Origin: an uncultured Eubacterium sp.
Lineage (GTDB): Bacteria > Bacillota > Clostridia > Lachnospirales > Lachnospiraceae
Length of the DNA: 16,925 bases
Assembly: GCA_910585745.1 (NCBI GenBank)
Contig: CAJUFM010000050.1
Span: 1-16,925 of the forward strand
Reading direction: 5' to 3'
Each line of letters starts with the position of its first letter. The stretch's first letter is position 1. The notes beneath the pieces were generated by a model. It did not search any database and was not told the origin of the DNA. It worked only from the letters and a program-made list of their open reading frames with translations. Shown here one piece after another: positions 6,729 through 14,303 of this stretch. The position numbers and the translations under genes were made by a program.

Positions 6729-6798
6729 GAACCCCTCTAAACCTATGAATAACTTAAAACAAACACAAAATGTAAAATATAAAATGGAGGGAACGAAT

Positions 6799-7770
6799 AT
6801 GAAAGTAACAAAAAGACTATTGACAGTCATTGTAATTGCAGCAGTAATGGTGACAGCACTTCCGAACATGGTAGAAGCAAAGGCAAAGCCTGTGCTGAAC
6901 AAAAAGAAAGTGACGCTTACGATCACGAATACGAAAAAGAATCCGAAAGCAACACTGAAAGTGAAGGGCGTGTCTAACAAAATTGCAAAGAAAGCAAAAT
7001 GGACGACGTCAAATAAAAAGGTTGTGACCATAAAGAAAGGGAAAGTGACGGCAAAGAAAGCTGGCAAAGCAACCATTACCTGTAAAGTGCAGAACAGGCG
7101 GCTCACATGTAAAATCACAGTGAAAGATAAAAGAGGTACGGAAAAACCGGACAATGGTGTTCTTAATGTGGAAATAAAAAGCCTTGGTTCGGATTCCATA
7201 ACGACTCCTGGTGTTTATGAGCGTTTGCAGCTTTATGGGGACAGCACATATAGTTATCCAAAGAGTAGCAAAGAAGACTCAACCAGTCCGTATACGGAAG
7301 AAAATGTAAACACGTATAAAACAACTCGGAGTAAATTTTTTTATGATGGGAAACGCTATCTCATCAATAGTAAGATTGTGGTGACTTACAATGGAGAAGA
7401 TGTCACAAACAAAGCATCTTATATGATTCAGTTCAATGATGATGTCGGTATGATTCCCACAATTATAAATGGTATGACCGATTTGGACACAGTATTGGGT
7501 ATATCAGGATATGGTAAGTTCAAACTGATTGTCAAATACAACAGTATGGAAAAATCAATTACAATGCAACAAACTACAGAAATGCGTCGATTTGTCATGT
7601 GTTATTGTGGTGAATTGTTTGATAACGGAAATGATCGGGCAAATCATTTTGAAATTCTTTTGAATGCCTGTGCACCTGATGATTACAGACAACGCTTTCT
7701 TGTGTATGAAAAACATGGTGGCTATTGGATTCCTTATTATAAAATTGTCACGCTCAAAGAAGTGTCGTAG
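6799..7770 (+). CDS. Secreted protein with a BIG2 (bacterial Ig-like) domain, IME cargo
   Basis: The protein has 323 residues. ATG 6799 is chosen because GGAGGG (6787-6792) lies just upstream and a Sec signal peptide begins at once (MKVTKRLLTVIVIAAVMVTA, likely cut after VEA near residue 29). Residues about 30-112 form a very Lys-rich BIG2-type Ig-like domain, with WTTSNKKVVTIKKGKVTAKKAGKATITCKV as its core (written here as separate strands WTTSNKKV, VTIKKGKV and AGKATITCKV). The remaining 200 residues are not recognised. They end with CYCGELFDNGNDRANHF, a CxCG...H pattern reminiscent of a small metal-binding finger. No sortase motif or membrane anchor is visible, so it is probably released or held by charge. 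A terminator follows. Its role on the element is unknown; adhesion or surface shielding are only guesses. Confidence 0.7.
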   Translation: MKVTKRLLTVIVIAAVMVTALPNMVEAKAKPVLNKKKVTLTITNTKKNPKATLKVKGVSNKIAKKAKWTTSNKKVVTIKKGKVTAKKAGKATITCKVQNRRLTCKITVKDKRGTEKPDNGVLNVEIKSLGSDSITTPGVYERLQLYGDSTYSYPKSSKEDSTSPYTEENVNTYKTTRSKFFYDGKRYLINSKIVVTYNGEDVTNKASYMIQFNDDVGMIPTIINGMTDLDTVLGISGYGKFKLIVKYNSMEKSITMQQTTEMRRFVMCYCGELFDNGNDRANHFEILLNACAPDDYRQRFLVYEKHGGYWIPYYKIVTLKEVS

Positions 7771-7830
7771 TTAAGTCATACACAAGTTATCCACATTCTG
7801 TGTATAATCAATATTTTAACAATCATTTCA

Positions 7831-7872
7831 CATCATGCCGGAGGGTTATCCTTCGGCATGATGTTATTTTTC
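7831..7872 (+). terminator. Rho-independent terminator after the BIG2 gene
   Basis: CATCATGCCG (7831-7840) pairs with CGGCATGATG (7854-7863). The stem extends inward around a GTTAT loop and is followed by TTATTTTTC. The upper stem and loop (CCGGAGGGTTATCCT) are the same as in the terminator at 8729-8770. Confidence 0.85.
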
Positions 7873-7915
7873 GGACAATTTTATTAAAACATTTCGCAAA
7901 ATAAGGAGGTAGGTT

Positions 7916-8206
7916 ATGGTTTTGAATTTTAGTGATATTTCATTTTGGGCTTCCAACATTCCAAAAGAAGTTGAGAAATCTGTCAGTAAAGCAAATGAAG
8001 AAATTGACAAGTCCTTTGACGCAGAAGAACAGAAAAAAGCATACCATCTGGGAGTGAATAATACGATAATGGTATTAAGACAGTTACTCAATACTGTCAC
8101 AGACGAAAATAGTGTTATTTTTCATTGTCCAAATGTAGACATCACAGAAGAAGTGACAGAACAGAGATTTTTAGAACTCATATCAGGTTGTCAAAATAAA
8201 CTATAA
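7916..8206 (+). CDS. Hypothetical protein, 96 aa (IME cargo)
   Basis: It starts at ATG 7916 with a strong AAGGAGGT (about 7903-7910) upstream. The protein is small, acidic and mostly helical in appearance (EVEKSVSKANEEIDKSFDAEEQKKAYHLGV), with no signal peptide, membrane segment or recognisable motif. It lies between two related terminators and is followed after 18 bp by the next cargo gene, so the two form a small operon. I do not recognise the family. The pairing of two small unknown genes on a mobile element allows many roles, and none is supported directly. Confidence 0.65.
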   Translation: MVLNFSDISFWASNIPKEVEKSVSKANEEIDKSFDAEEQKKAYHLGVNNTIMVLRQLLNTVTDENSVIFHCPNVDITEEVTEQRFLELISGCQNKL

Positions 8207-8224
8207 AAAGGGGAAGTGGAAATT

Positions 8225-8794
8225 ATGTTATACAATATAGGGGATATACTCGTATGTAAAAAGCAGATCAACACAACATGCCTGGTGATGACCAATTCAG
8301 ATTTTGATATTAAGCCGGGTGATAGATACATGGTGATTGATAAAGATAGTTATCCGGATGAAAATGCTTGTCATTATTATATACTCACAGCAGAAAAGGA
8401 TAGAAATATCACTTTGACAGCCTGGAATGATAAAGCCCACATGATTGTGGACGAAAATTTTGAAAAGGTAGACTCGGGTATGACACCTGACATAGCAAAA
8501 TTACGAAAAGATATAAAAGAACATTTAAGATCATGTGTACCGGAAGGTTATGTCAATAAAGTAATGAGCAGCATGGGTGATGACATTATGATTGACATGC
8601 TTTGGCGTCCGTCATACAGGGAAACTGGCAATATCACATACTATGATATCGTGTTACGACAAATCCATGTCATGTATGGTGCAAATCCATACCCTGATAG
8701 CATTGCAATAGCTGTTGTGTATTGCTTGACACCATACCGGAGGGTTATCCTCTGGTATGGTGTTATTTTTTGCGACAAATCTTACTTAGGATAA
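8225..8794 (+). CDS. Hypothetical protein, about 189 aa (IME cargo)
   Basis: ATG 8225 is preferred over the in-frame GTG at 8216 because AAAAGGGGA (8207-8215) is better spaced for it. The protein starts MLYNIGDILVCKK, followed by a segment (about 20-85) with alternating hydrophobic residues suggestive of a small beta-barrel, then a helical part. It has no signal peptide or known catalytic motif. The last 22 or so codons are encoded by the terminator hairpin at 8729-8770, so the natural C-terminus may lie earlier and have been lost to a small frameshift; in the next frame a TGA at 8727-8729 sits exactly at the base of the hairpin. The family is not recognised. Confidence 0.55.
   Translation: MLYNIGDILVCKKQINTTCLVMTNSDFDIKPGDRYMVIDKDSYPDENACHYYILTAEKDRNITLTAWNDKAHMIVDENFEKVDSGMTPDIAKLRKDIKEHLRSCVPEGYVNKVMSSMGDDIMIDMLWRPSYRETGNITYYDIVLRQIHVMYGANPYPDSIAIAVVYCLTPYRRVILWYGVIFCDKSYLG
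8729..8770 (+). terminator. Rho-independent terminator overlapping the 3' end of the cargo gene
   Basis: ACACCATACC (8729-8738) pairs with GGTATGGTGT (8754-8763). A further five pairs close on a GTTAT loop, and TATTTTTTG follows. It shares its upper stem and loop with the 7831-7872 terminator although the lower stems differ. Confidence 0.85.
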
Positions 8795-8800
8795 ATGCTA

Positions 8801-9664
8801 TTAAATATCTATATGAAGTTTGTCGAACTTTTTTTGGTATTCTTCAAACGCCTTCATCTGTTTCCGACCATTATTATAATAACTTTTAAACAGTGGATTC
8901 AAATTTACTTCTTCATCAGACATATCACCGTACCTAACCCCATCAAGAGACTGCCAATATGCCACAGTTCTACTTATTGTTTGGTGGAAATAATACGCCT
9001 GCAAACCAAGTGAATATTTATTTGGTCTTCTTTTTTCTAAATACTCTAAAACAAACTCTGAAAACTCATTATTGAATTGGCGTAAAGTTTTTCCACTGAA
9101 CTTTTCATAAAAGGTCTGCTTAAAAAGTTCACTTCCATGACTTAAATGTACTCGCTCTATTGCTGTTTGCCTTTTCTCTTTTCTTTCATCTGGATCAATA
9201 TATATTCTTGCGTAATTATATGGAAGCTCATCATATCTGATATTAGCATATGGGGCATAATCAATCAAAGTATCTTCAAAAAGCTTTCCCAACTCTTCTG
9301 ATATATCCAATTCTGATAATTCTCTGATAACATCCTGAAACATTTTATCCCAATCAATATGTCCCCAAAGCATTTTGTCATAATTTTTACCGTCTTCTGT
9401 TTCGGGGGCTTTTGGTTCATCTTGCAATATATTTTCCTTTTTAAAAGATTCATAGTCTTCACATAGAAACAAATAGTTTAAGTGTACATATTCTCCTCTG
9501 CAAATCAGATGGGGATAGTGCTTATTGTACTTGCCCTTTACTATTTTTGATACACGTGTTGGGTCGTTTAATATATCCTCCCGTTTAAGTCCTAAAATTT
9601 TTTTTCTGTTTTGAATCGACTTACCGAGTGATTTATAAAATCTTTTTTTTATTTCTTCAAACAT
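8801..9664 (-). CDS. XRE-like DNA-binding regulator with a long C-terminal domain
   Basis: The protein has 287 residues and starts at the complement of 9664 behind GGAGGT. The first 45 residues (LGKSIQNRKKILGLKREDIL, then DPTRVSKIVKGKYNKHYPHLI) fit an XRE-type helix-turn-helix as found in Firmicute phage and ICE regulators. The C-terminal 200 residues are acidic and helical, with no motif I recognise. It is divergent from the mobility operon and shares a 194-bp intergenic region with it, the usual place for a repressor or activator of transfer genes. It converges on the cargo operon with only 6 bp between stop codons. The sequence is AT-rich compared with the FtsK and int genes, which suggests a separate origin. 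Confidence 0.6.
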   Translation of the reverse strand: MFEEIKKRFYKSLGKSIQNRKKILGLKREDILNDPTRVSKIVKGKYNKHYPHLICRGEYVHLNYLFLCEDYESFKKENILQDEPKAPETEDGKNYDKMLWGHIDWDKMFQDVIRELSELDISEELGKLFEDTLIDYAPYANIRYDELPYNYARIYIDPDERKEKRQTAIERVHLSHGSELFKQTFYEKFSGKTLRQFNNEFSEFVLEYLEKRRPNKYSLGLQAYYFHQTISRTVAYWQSLDGVRYGDMSDEEVNLNPLFKSYYNNGRKQMKAFEEYQKKFDKLHIDI

Positions 9665-9723
9665 TATTTACCTCCTTATTCCCCGAAAAGGTACAGTATC
9701 GTAATACATTTTGTTTCCATTTA

Positions 9724-9752
9724 ATGATACCATAAATGATTTCCATACGCAA
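9724..9752 (-). promoter_or_regulatory. Candidate promoter of the XRE-like regulator
   Basis: On the minus strand TTGCGT (complement of 9747-9752) and TATCAT (complement of 9724-9729) are separated by 17 bp. The -10 box matches 5/6, the -35 box 3/6. A near-palindrome GTAT-CGTA-ATAC (9696-9707) lies just downstream and could be an autoregulatory site. Confidence 0.4.
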
Positions 9753-9787
9753 CAAAAAGTGGCGAAAAAATAATTTTAAAACCTCCT

Positions 9788-9816
9788 TTTACATACCATC
9801 TTTTATATATTATACT
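9788..9816 (+). promoter_or_regulatory. Promoter of the mobility operon
   Basis: TTTACA (9788-9793), a 17-bp spacer and TATACT (9811-9816) give two 5/6 boxes at ideal spacing, about 45 bp before the first gene. It is divergent from the regulator promoter. Confidence 0.65.
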
Positions 9817-9858
9817 GTTATAAAAGAAAAAATATCCAAAAGAAAGGAGACAAAAATC

Positions 9859-10233
9859 ATGATTCAAAATTCATGGGTATATACCCAAACGCAATTTGAT
9901 TCACAAAAATTTTTGAAAGCGACACAGAATATATTTCTGTTCGTTTCTGCAAAACCCTATCAATCAAAGAAAGTCCCGGAGGACAAAGGCGTCACGTTAA
10001 CCCTGTCCATCATTCATGACGACATGGACTACGGCGTTGACAAGAAAACCGGGAAGAAACGGGACAACAACGTACTGAACACCTTTGACGTAACCATACT
10101 GAACGGGAAATCAGAAATCCCCTTCAAAAAGGGCGATAAGGTGTCCCTAGTAGGGTTTATGCCGGAGAAATCCTATGTAATAGGATTCGATGTATTGTTA
10201 CGTTTTAGAGATATCAAGAAAGCGGGGGATTAA
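9859..10233 (+). CDS. Small protein at the Tn916 orf22/orf23 position
   Basis: The protein has 124 residues. ATG 9859 has AAAGGAG 9 nt upstream, while the longer frame back to 9736 has no ribosome binding site and crosses the promoter. The sequence (MIQNSWVYTQTQFDSQKFLK and onward) is soluble, with beta-type segments LTLSIIHDD, TFDVTILNG and DKVSLVGFM, which could be a small OB-like barrel. In Tn916-type elements DUF961/YdcP-like proteins occupy this place just upstream of the coupling ATPase; I see positional but not clear sequence similarity. The gene ends 2 bp before the next start, so it is cotranscribed with the FtsK-like gene. Codon use is more balanced than in the cargo genes. Confidence 0.65.
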   Translation: MIQNSWVYTQTQFDSQKFLKATQNIFLFVSAKPYQSKKVPEDKGVTLTLSIIHDDMDYGVDKKTGKKRDNNVLNTFDVTILNGKSEIPFKKGDKVSLVGFMPEKSYVIGFDVLLRFRDIKKAGD

Positions 10234-10235
10234 GC

Positions 10236-11543
10236 ATGGAAAAGATAAAAACTGACCGTCGGCTCAAAGGCGAATTTATGTGTATGTGGCTTTTAATTAG
10301 TTTTATTTCAGGCGTGGTATTCTGCCACGCCTGGCACATATCAGGAATCGCTATGTTCAAAATAACTGCATGTATATGCGGCATAATGAGTGGCGTCCCG
10401 CTCCTCTTATCCGCCGCAACATGGGCGTTTAGCAACCACATAAACAGGGGTATAAAATACGCATGGAAACACTATAGATTGGTGCTTGGTTTAAGGAAGC
10501 ACCTTCTAAATGCGGGCATTTACACAACCAAAAAGCTTGGTGCTATGAAATGGGCGGAAATACCTTGGATTACAGTTGACTTCGCACCTGATTTTAAGAG
10601 CGGCACGGTCTGGATAAGAAACAGTATTAAATTTGCAGAAAAATTAAACAGTATTGACATTTCCCCATCAATGGGAAGATACGTCGTCGAACAAGTATAT
10701 TTGATGGATAACAAAAACCACTACCGTTTCGACTTTTACGATTCTTCCCTTGAGCGGCGGCTGGTGTTTGACAGCTTTCAAGCGTTCAAAGCCCATTCGG
10801 ATTCACTGGGTAACTATGAGCTGTTTATTGATTCCTATACGAATTTACCGCTCACCCATCAACTCATAGTAGGTCAGACGGGCTCGGGAAAATCCTATGC
10901 CCTGCATGGGTATCTGCTCCAAATGCTTTTGAAGCCCGTTCCGTACCACTTGTATTTTGCCGATCCAAAAGCGTCCAGTATCGCATTGTTGGGAGAACGG
11001 GTGTCGCCGGAAACAACATCGGATGACTTTGAAGGGATTGTTGCATTGTTGGAAACCTTTGTTTCCCAAATGAAGGAAAGGCAACAGCAGATGAAACACT
11101 GCTTATCGCAAAAGATTGACGGCGATTACAGGGACTTTGCACTCTCCCCCCATATTCTGGTATTTGATGAATTTGCAGACTTCTCCCTGCTTCTGCAATC
11201 AAAAGACAAGAAGATACGAGACCATGTGAACAGCCTGATATCCTCCATCGTCTTAAAAGGGCGGCAGGCGGGGTTTTTCCTTTGGATTGTCATGCAACAG
11301 GCAGGGAGCAACAATATCCCGACATTCATCCGGGACAACCTGCCTTGGAAGGTCGTACTGGGGAACGCCGAAGACCAGACGTATGTCACAGCCTTCGGGG
11401 CAGGTGCAGATATTCCATTACGGAAGATGGAAGCCGGGGACGGCGTATTCACCTATCCGGCAGTAGCAAACAAGCCCAGATTGTGCGAATTTCCGACATT
11501 GGACTTTGACATTTTGGACGCATTAGGAGCTGGGGTAATGTAA
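10236..11543 (+). CDS. FtsK/SpoIIIE-type coupling ATPase (TcpA / Tn916 Orf21-like)
   Basis: The protein has 435 residues. Two N-terminal membrane segments (about 15-32 and 40-63) are followed by a linker and an FtsK/HerA ATPase domain with Walker A GQTGSGKS (213-220) and Walker B ILVFDE (307-312). The GRQAGFFLWIVMQQ strand and the sensor region LPWKVVLGNAED follow. Proteins of this type link the relaxase-DNA complex to a type IV secretion channel. This one is near the size of Tn916 Orf21. It sits between the small upstream protein and the Rep_trans initiator, in the order used by Tn916 and ICEBs1. A 9-bp hairpin CAGGCGTGG/CCACGCCTG (10309-10333) occurs within the first membrane segment codons, and a 14-bp hairpin surrounds the stop codon. 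It has no secretion partners nearby, so it would dock onto a channel supplied in trans. Confidence 0.88.
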   Translation: MEKIKTDRRLKGEFMCMWLLISFISGVVFCHAWHISGIAMFKITACICGIMSGVPLLLSAATWAFSNHINRGIKYAWKHYRLVLGLRKHLLNAGIYTTKKLGAMKWAEIPWITVDFAPDFKSGTVWIRNSIKFAEKLNSIDISPSMGRYVVEQVYLMDNKNHYRFDFYDSSLERRLVFDSFQAFKAHSDSLGNYELFIDSYTNLPLTHQLIVGQTGSGKSYALHGYLLQMLLKPVPYHLYFADPKASSIALLGERVSPETTSDDFEGIVALLETFVSQMKERQQQMKHCLSQKIDGDYRDFALSPHILVFDEFADFSLLLQSKDKKIRDHVNSLISSIVLKGRQAGFFLWIVMQQAGSNNIPTFIRDNLPWKVVLGNAEDQTYVTAFGAGADIPLRKMEAGDGVFTYPAVANKPRLCEFPTLDFDILDALGAGVM

Positions 11544-11556
11544 TTACCCCAGCTCC
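11526..11556. other. 14-bp perfect hairpin between the coupling and initiator genes (oriT candidate)
   Basis: GGAGCTGGGGTAAT (11526-11539) pairs exactly with ATTACCCCAGCTCC (11543-11556) across a 3-nt loop that contains the FtsK-like stop. No T-run follows on either strand, so it is not a normal terminator. In Tn916 and ICEBs1 the transfer origin lies between the matching two genes. The known GGGGGG/CCCCCC-type nick sequence is not reproduced here, so the call is positional. Confidence 0.4.
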
Positions 11557-11616
11557 AGAAAAAATAGAAGACCAATAACAAAATATAAAAAGATTTGTGA
11601 AGGGAAGGTAATAACA

Positions 11617-12765
11617 ATGAATCCAAAAATATTCGTAGGCATTGACGAACTAACAGCCGTTTTGAAGTCAAATAAAATCTTCACGGAAGGTTTGGAAAAT
11701 TGGACGCAGAAAGCCGAAAGCATGATTGCGGAGTTTTCACGGCTGGCGAATCTGGAACGTATTTTCGGAAAGAAAAAGGATTTGGACGACAAACTGCCGC
11801 AAGGTTATGCAACCGCTTACCAATACGGCGACAATCCTTTTTACTTTGCCGTTGCCTATCATCCGTCATGCCCTAACATGGGCGTAATCGTCAAATTCAG
11901 TGCGTATAGCTGGGCTGTGTACTGCCAGAGGGGACGGACGAATATAAAAAGATTTCTTCTCTCCATCCAGTCAAAATCCTACAGTGTCCGGCTTAGCAGA
12001 GTAGATTTCACTGTGGATTATCAGAATTGGGATATATCAGTAAATGATATTTACCATAAACTCGATAAAAAATGTCTGGAAATACACAACCACAAAGGCG
12101 AAGTCAACCATTCGGAAATTAACGCATATGAGACGAACGGCAAAGCCAGCACGTTCTACGTGGGGAGCAGGAAGACAGGGACAAGGCTTTTCCTCAGGGT
12201 TTACGACAAAAAGGCGGAACAGATGGAACGGAGAGGATTCCGTTACAAAGAAGCCCTGAACACAAAATCATGGGTGCGTTTTGAAGCGGTGTTCAAAGGG
12301 AAGTATGCCCATCAGCTGACAGACATCATCATGGAAACCGGGGAAGAAAAACTGAACACCTTAATTGCCAACAAAGTAACAGAAAAATACAGGTTTTACG
12401 ACTTGAAAAACAAAAAATATACCGATTTCACAACAGCCTTGTTGGAAAAATCGAAAGAGGTTTTTCCCCGCTTACGTTTGGAAAGCACAAGGGATAATGA
12501 TTTCATGAGTTCGCTCATGCACCTTGTTTATGGTTCGGGATTATTCCCCGCCTTGTACAAATGTGACGAGATCTGGGGGGACGAATCGTCAATGAGCCTG
12601 CTCCAATCCCTGCATGATATATACAAAGAGGATTATATCCCAAATGATGATGTGCGGCTTTGGCTTAAAAAGCATAAAGACACATTGGAAAAACAATCCC
12701 TAAAGGATGACCTTGAACTGTTGAGAATATCAAGAATCAGAAAAGAACAGAAAGAACCAGCATAA
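11617..12765 (+). CDS. Rep_trans / MobT-type replication initiator and relaxase
   Basis: The protein has 382 residues and starts at ATG 11617 behind GAAGGGAAGG. The middle carries the Rep_trans (replication initiation factor) pattern: FSAYSWAVYC, then SVRLSRVDFTVDYQNW, then STFYVGSRKTGTRLFLRVYDKKAEQ with the likely nicking Tyr, then KSWVRFEAVFKGKYAHQL. Proteins of this family (Tn916 Orf20, ICEBs1 NicK, RepC of rolling-circle plasmids) nick an origin and stay bound to the 5' end, serving both transfer and rolling-circle copying. It lacks the N-terminal HTH found in Orf20-type MobT proteins and starts directly with a helical lead-in. The order coupling ATPase, initiator, Xis, Int supports the role. 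Confidence 0.85.
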   Translation: MNPKIFVGIDELTAVLKSNKIFTEGLENWTQKAESMIAEFSRLANLERIFGKKKDLDDKLPQGYATAYQYGDNPFYFAVAYHPSCPNMGVIVKFSAYSWAVYCQRGRTNIKRFLLSIQSKSYSVRLSRVDFTVDYQNWDISVNDIYHKLDKKCLEIHNHKGEVNHSEINAYETNGKASTFYVGSRKTGTRLFLRVYDKKAEQMERRGFRYKEALNTKSWVRFEAVFKGKYAHQLTDIIMETGEEKLNTLIANKVTEKYRFYDLKNKKYTDFTTALLEKSKEVFPRLRLESTRDNDFMSSLMHLVYGSGLFPALYKCDEIWGDESSMSLLQSLHDIYKEDYIPNDDVRLWLKKHKDTLEKQSLKDDLELLRISRIRKEQKEPA

Positions 12766-12793
12766 AAAAGTTTATACAGAAAGGGGGATTATT

Positions 12794-12997
12794 ATGAGCA
12801 GTATCAGCGTTCCTATCAGTGAGAAATACTCACTGACCATAGAAGAATCTGCCGCTTACTTCCGAATCGGGGAAAACAAACTGCGGCGTTTCGTAGAGGA
12901 AAACCCCAATGCAAAATGGGTGCTTATGAACGGAAACCGCATACAGATTAAGCGGAAACAATTTGAAAAAATACTTGATGAAATAAGCACGATATAG
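12794..12997 (+). CDS. xis: Excisionase (Tn916 Xis-like)
   Basis: The protein has 67 residues, the same length as Tn916 Xis as I recall it, and is closely similar: YSLTIEESAAYFRIGENKLR followed by WVLMNGNRIQIKRKQFEKIL. It is a winged-helix MerR-like protein that bends DNA at the element ends to favour Int-catalysed excision. ATG 12794 has AAGGGGGA upstream. It lies 28 bp after the initiator gene, so it is probably in the same transcript, and 77 bp before int. It may also bind the 17-bp site at the left end and in the int leader. Confidence 0.92.
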   Translation: MSSISVPISEKYSLTIEESAAYFRIGENKLRRFVEENPNAKWVLMNGNRIQIKRKQFEKILDEISTI

Positions 12998-13002
12998 TGC
13001 AA

Positions 13003-13051
13003 AAAGAGCCCGGATATGATATAATATATACAGGTCATATCAAGGCTCTTT
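13003..13051 (+). promoter_or_regulatory. int leader: hairpin overlapping an extended -10 promoter
   Basis: AAAGAGCCCGGATATGA (13003-13019) pairs with TCATATCAAGGCTCTTT (13035-13051) apart from a 2-bp mismatch. The 5' arm runs into TGATATAAT (13017-13025), an extended -10 box for int. The 3' arm is the 17-bp sequence repeated at the left end. No good -35 box is visible and no T-run follows. Confidence 0.55.
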
Positions 13052-13074
13052 CCTTATCAGGAAGGAGAAAAAAG

Positions 13075-14265
13075 ATGGAAAAAAGACGGGACAACAAAAA
13101 CCGCATTTTGAAAACAGGAGAGAGCCAGAGAAAAGACGGGAGATACGCATACAAATATACAGATACTTCTGGCAAAGTACAATTTGTCTATGCCTGGAAG
13201 TTAGTACCTACGGACAGGACACCCGCCGGGAAACGTAACGGCATATCACTTAGGGAAAAGGAACAGGAAATACAGAAAGACCTTGCCGACGGGATAGACA
13301 CAGCCGGAAAGAAAATGACCGTGTGCGAACTTTACGCAAAATACATATCCCACCGGGGAAATGTAAGGCATAACACCAAAAAGGGACGAGAACGGCTGAT
13401 GAAGCTGTTAGAAGAAGACCTGCTCGGCTCATGCCCCATAGACCGGGTAAAACCGTCCGACGCAAAAGAATGGGTACTCCGCATGAAAGAAAAGGGAATA
13501 TCTTACCAGACCATCAGCAACGACAAACGCTCCCTGAAAGCGGCGTTCTATACAGCAGTACAAGACGACTGTATCAGGAAGAACCCTTTTGACTTCCAGA
13601 TAAATACCGTGATTGAGGATGACACAGAGCCGAAAGTACCCCTCACAGCGGAACAGGAAGAAAGCCTTTTGTCCTTTATGCAGGGTGACAGCATTTACCA
13701 GAAGTACCGTGACGAGGTCATTATATTGCTTGGGACGGGGCTTCGGATATCCGAACTCTGCGGGCTGACGGAAACAGACATTGACTTTGAAAGCCGGACA
13801 ATCACGGTAGACCATCAACTATTAAAGAGTGCGGAAACAGGGTATTACATAGAGAAGCCCAAAACGCAAAGCGGTATCCGGCAAATCCCAATGAGCGAAA
13901 AAGTGCATGAAGCGTTGGAACGTGTGTTGAAGAACCGCAGGAGAACGAAAGCGGTTACGGTTGACGGTTACAGCAATTTTCTTTTCCTTAACCGGAACGG
14001 CTGTCCGAAAACGAATGTGAACTATAATACTATGTTTCAGGGGCTTGCAAAAAAGTATAACAAGTGTCATGAAGAACCATTACCCAAAGTAATGACACCC
14101 CACACCCTGCGCCATACATTCTGTACCAACTTAGCCAATGCCGGGATGAACCCGAAGGCGTTACAGTACATCATGGGACATACTAATATCACAATGACGC
14201 TGAACTATTACGCACATGTCACTTTCGCTTCCGCAAGGGCTGAAATGGAACGGCTGTCCATATAG
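13075..14265 (+). CDS. int: Tyrosine integrase (Tn916 Int-like)
   Basis: The protein has 396 residues, close to Tn916 Int. Start ATG 13075 has AAGGAG 7 nt upstream; the longer GTG frame from 12997 overlaps xis and the leader hairpin. The N-terminal arm-binding domain has the Tn916 signature RRDNKNRILKTGESQRKDGR, followed by a core-binding domain (about 75-180). The catalytic domain has R224 in GTGLRISEL, a Lys in EKPKTQSGIR, H343 and R346 in HTLRH, H369 in MGHTN and Y379 in NYYAHV; this is the full R-K-H-R-H-Y set, with Tyr at the same number I recall for Tn916. The enzyme integrates and excises the element through a circular form at AT-rich targets. Gene order xis-int at the right end, with arm-type sites 13 bp past the stop, matches Tn916-type modules. 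Confidence 0.95.
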   Translation: MEKRRDNKNRILKTGESQRKDGRYAYKYTDTSGKVQFVYAWKLVPTDRTPAGKRNGISLREKEQEIQKDLADGIDTAGKKMTVCELYAKYISHRGNVRHNTKKGRERLMKLLEEDLLGSCPIDRVKPSDAKEWVLRMKEKGISYQTISNDKRSLKAAFYTAVQDDCIRKNPFDFQINTVIEDDTEPKVPLTAEQEESLLSFMQGDSIYQKYRDEVIILLGTGLRISELCGLTETDIDFESRTITVDHQLLKSAETGYYIEKPKTQSGIRQIPMSEKVHEALERVLKNRRRTKAVTVDGYSNFLFLNRNGCPKTNVNYNTMFQGLAKKYNKCHEEPLPKVMTPHTLRHTFCTNLANAGMNPKALQYIMGHTNITMTLNYYAHVTFASARAEMERLSI

Positions 14266-14278
14266 CCACGGTTGAAAT

Positions 14279-14303
14279 TTACTACTGCTTTTACTACTTT
14301 TGA
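14279..14303 (+). repeat. Int arm-type sites, right end
   Basis: TTACTACT occurs at 14279-14286 and 14291-14298, the second extended to TTACTACTTTTGA exactly as at 5903-5915. The spacing between copies is 12 bp here and 11 bp at the left end. Confidence 0.65.

Larger units (their letters stand above)
5759..6798. other. Non-coding left end of the IME
   Basis: This stretch of about 1 kb carries no convincing gene. It holds the left end, the arm-type sites, the 17-bp shared site, two strong stem-loops (6044-6123 and 6152-6186), an 8-bp inverted repeat AACCATAT/ATATGGTT (6575-6582 and 6589-6596) and the palindrome GGGGACTAAGTCCCC (6714-6728). A 14-codon GTG frame (6642-6686, MKIFNYPIRCYIQV) does have AAAGGAG 9 nt upstream and may be a leader peptide or gene remnant. 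The host part, 5759 to about 5830, has no terminator for the GH3 operon. Confidence 0.6.

Noticed and set aside
8795..9013. 72-codon plus-strand frame
   Set aside because: Antisense to the XRE-like regulator, with no ribosome binding site of its own.
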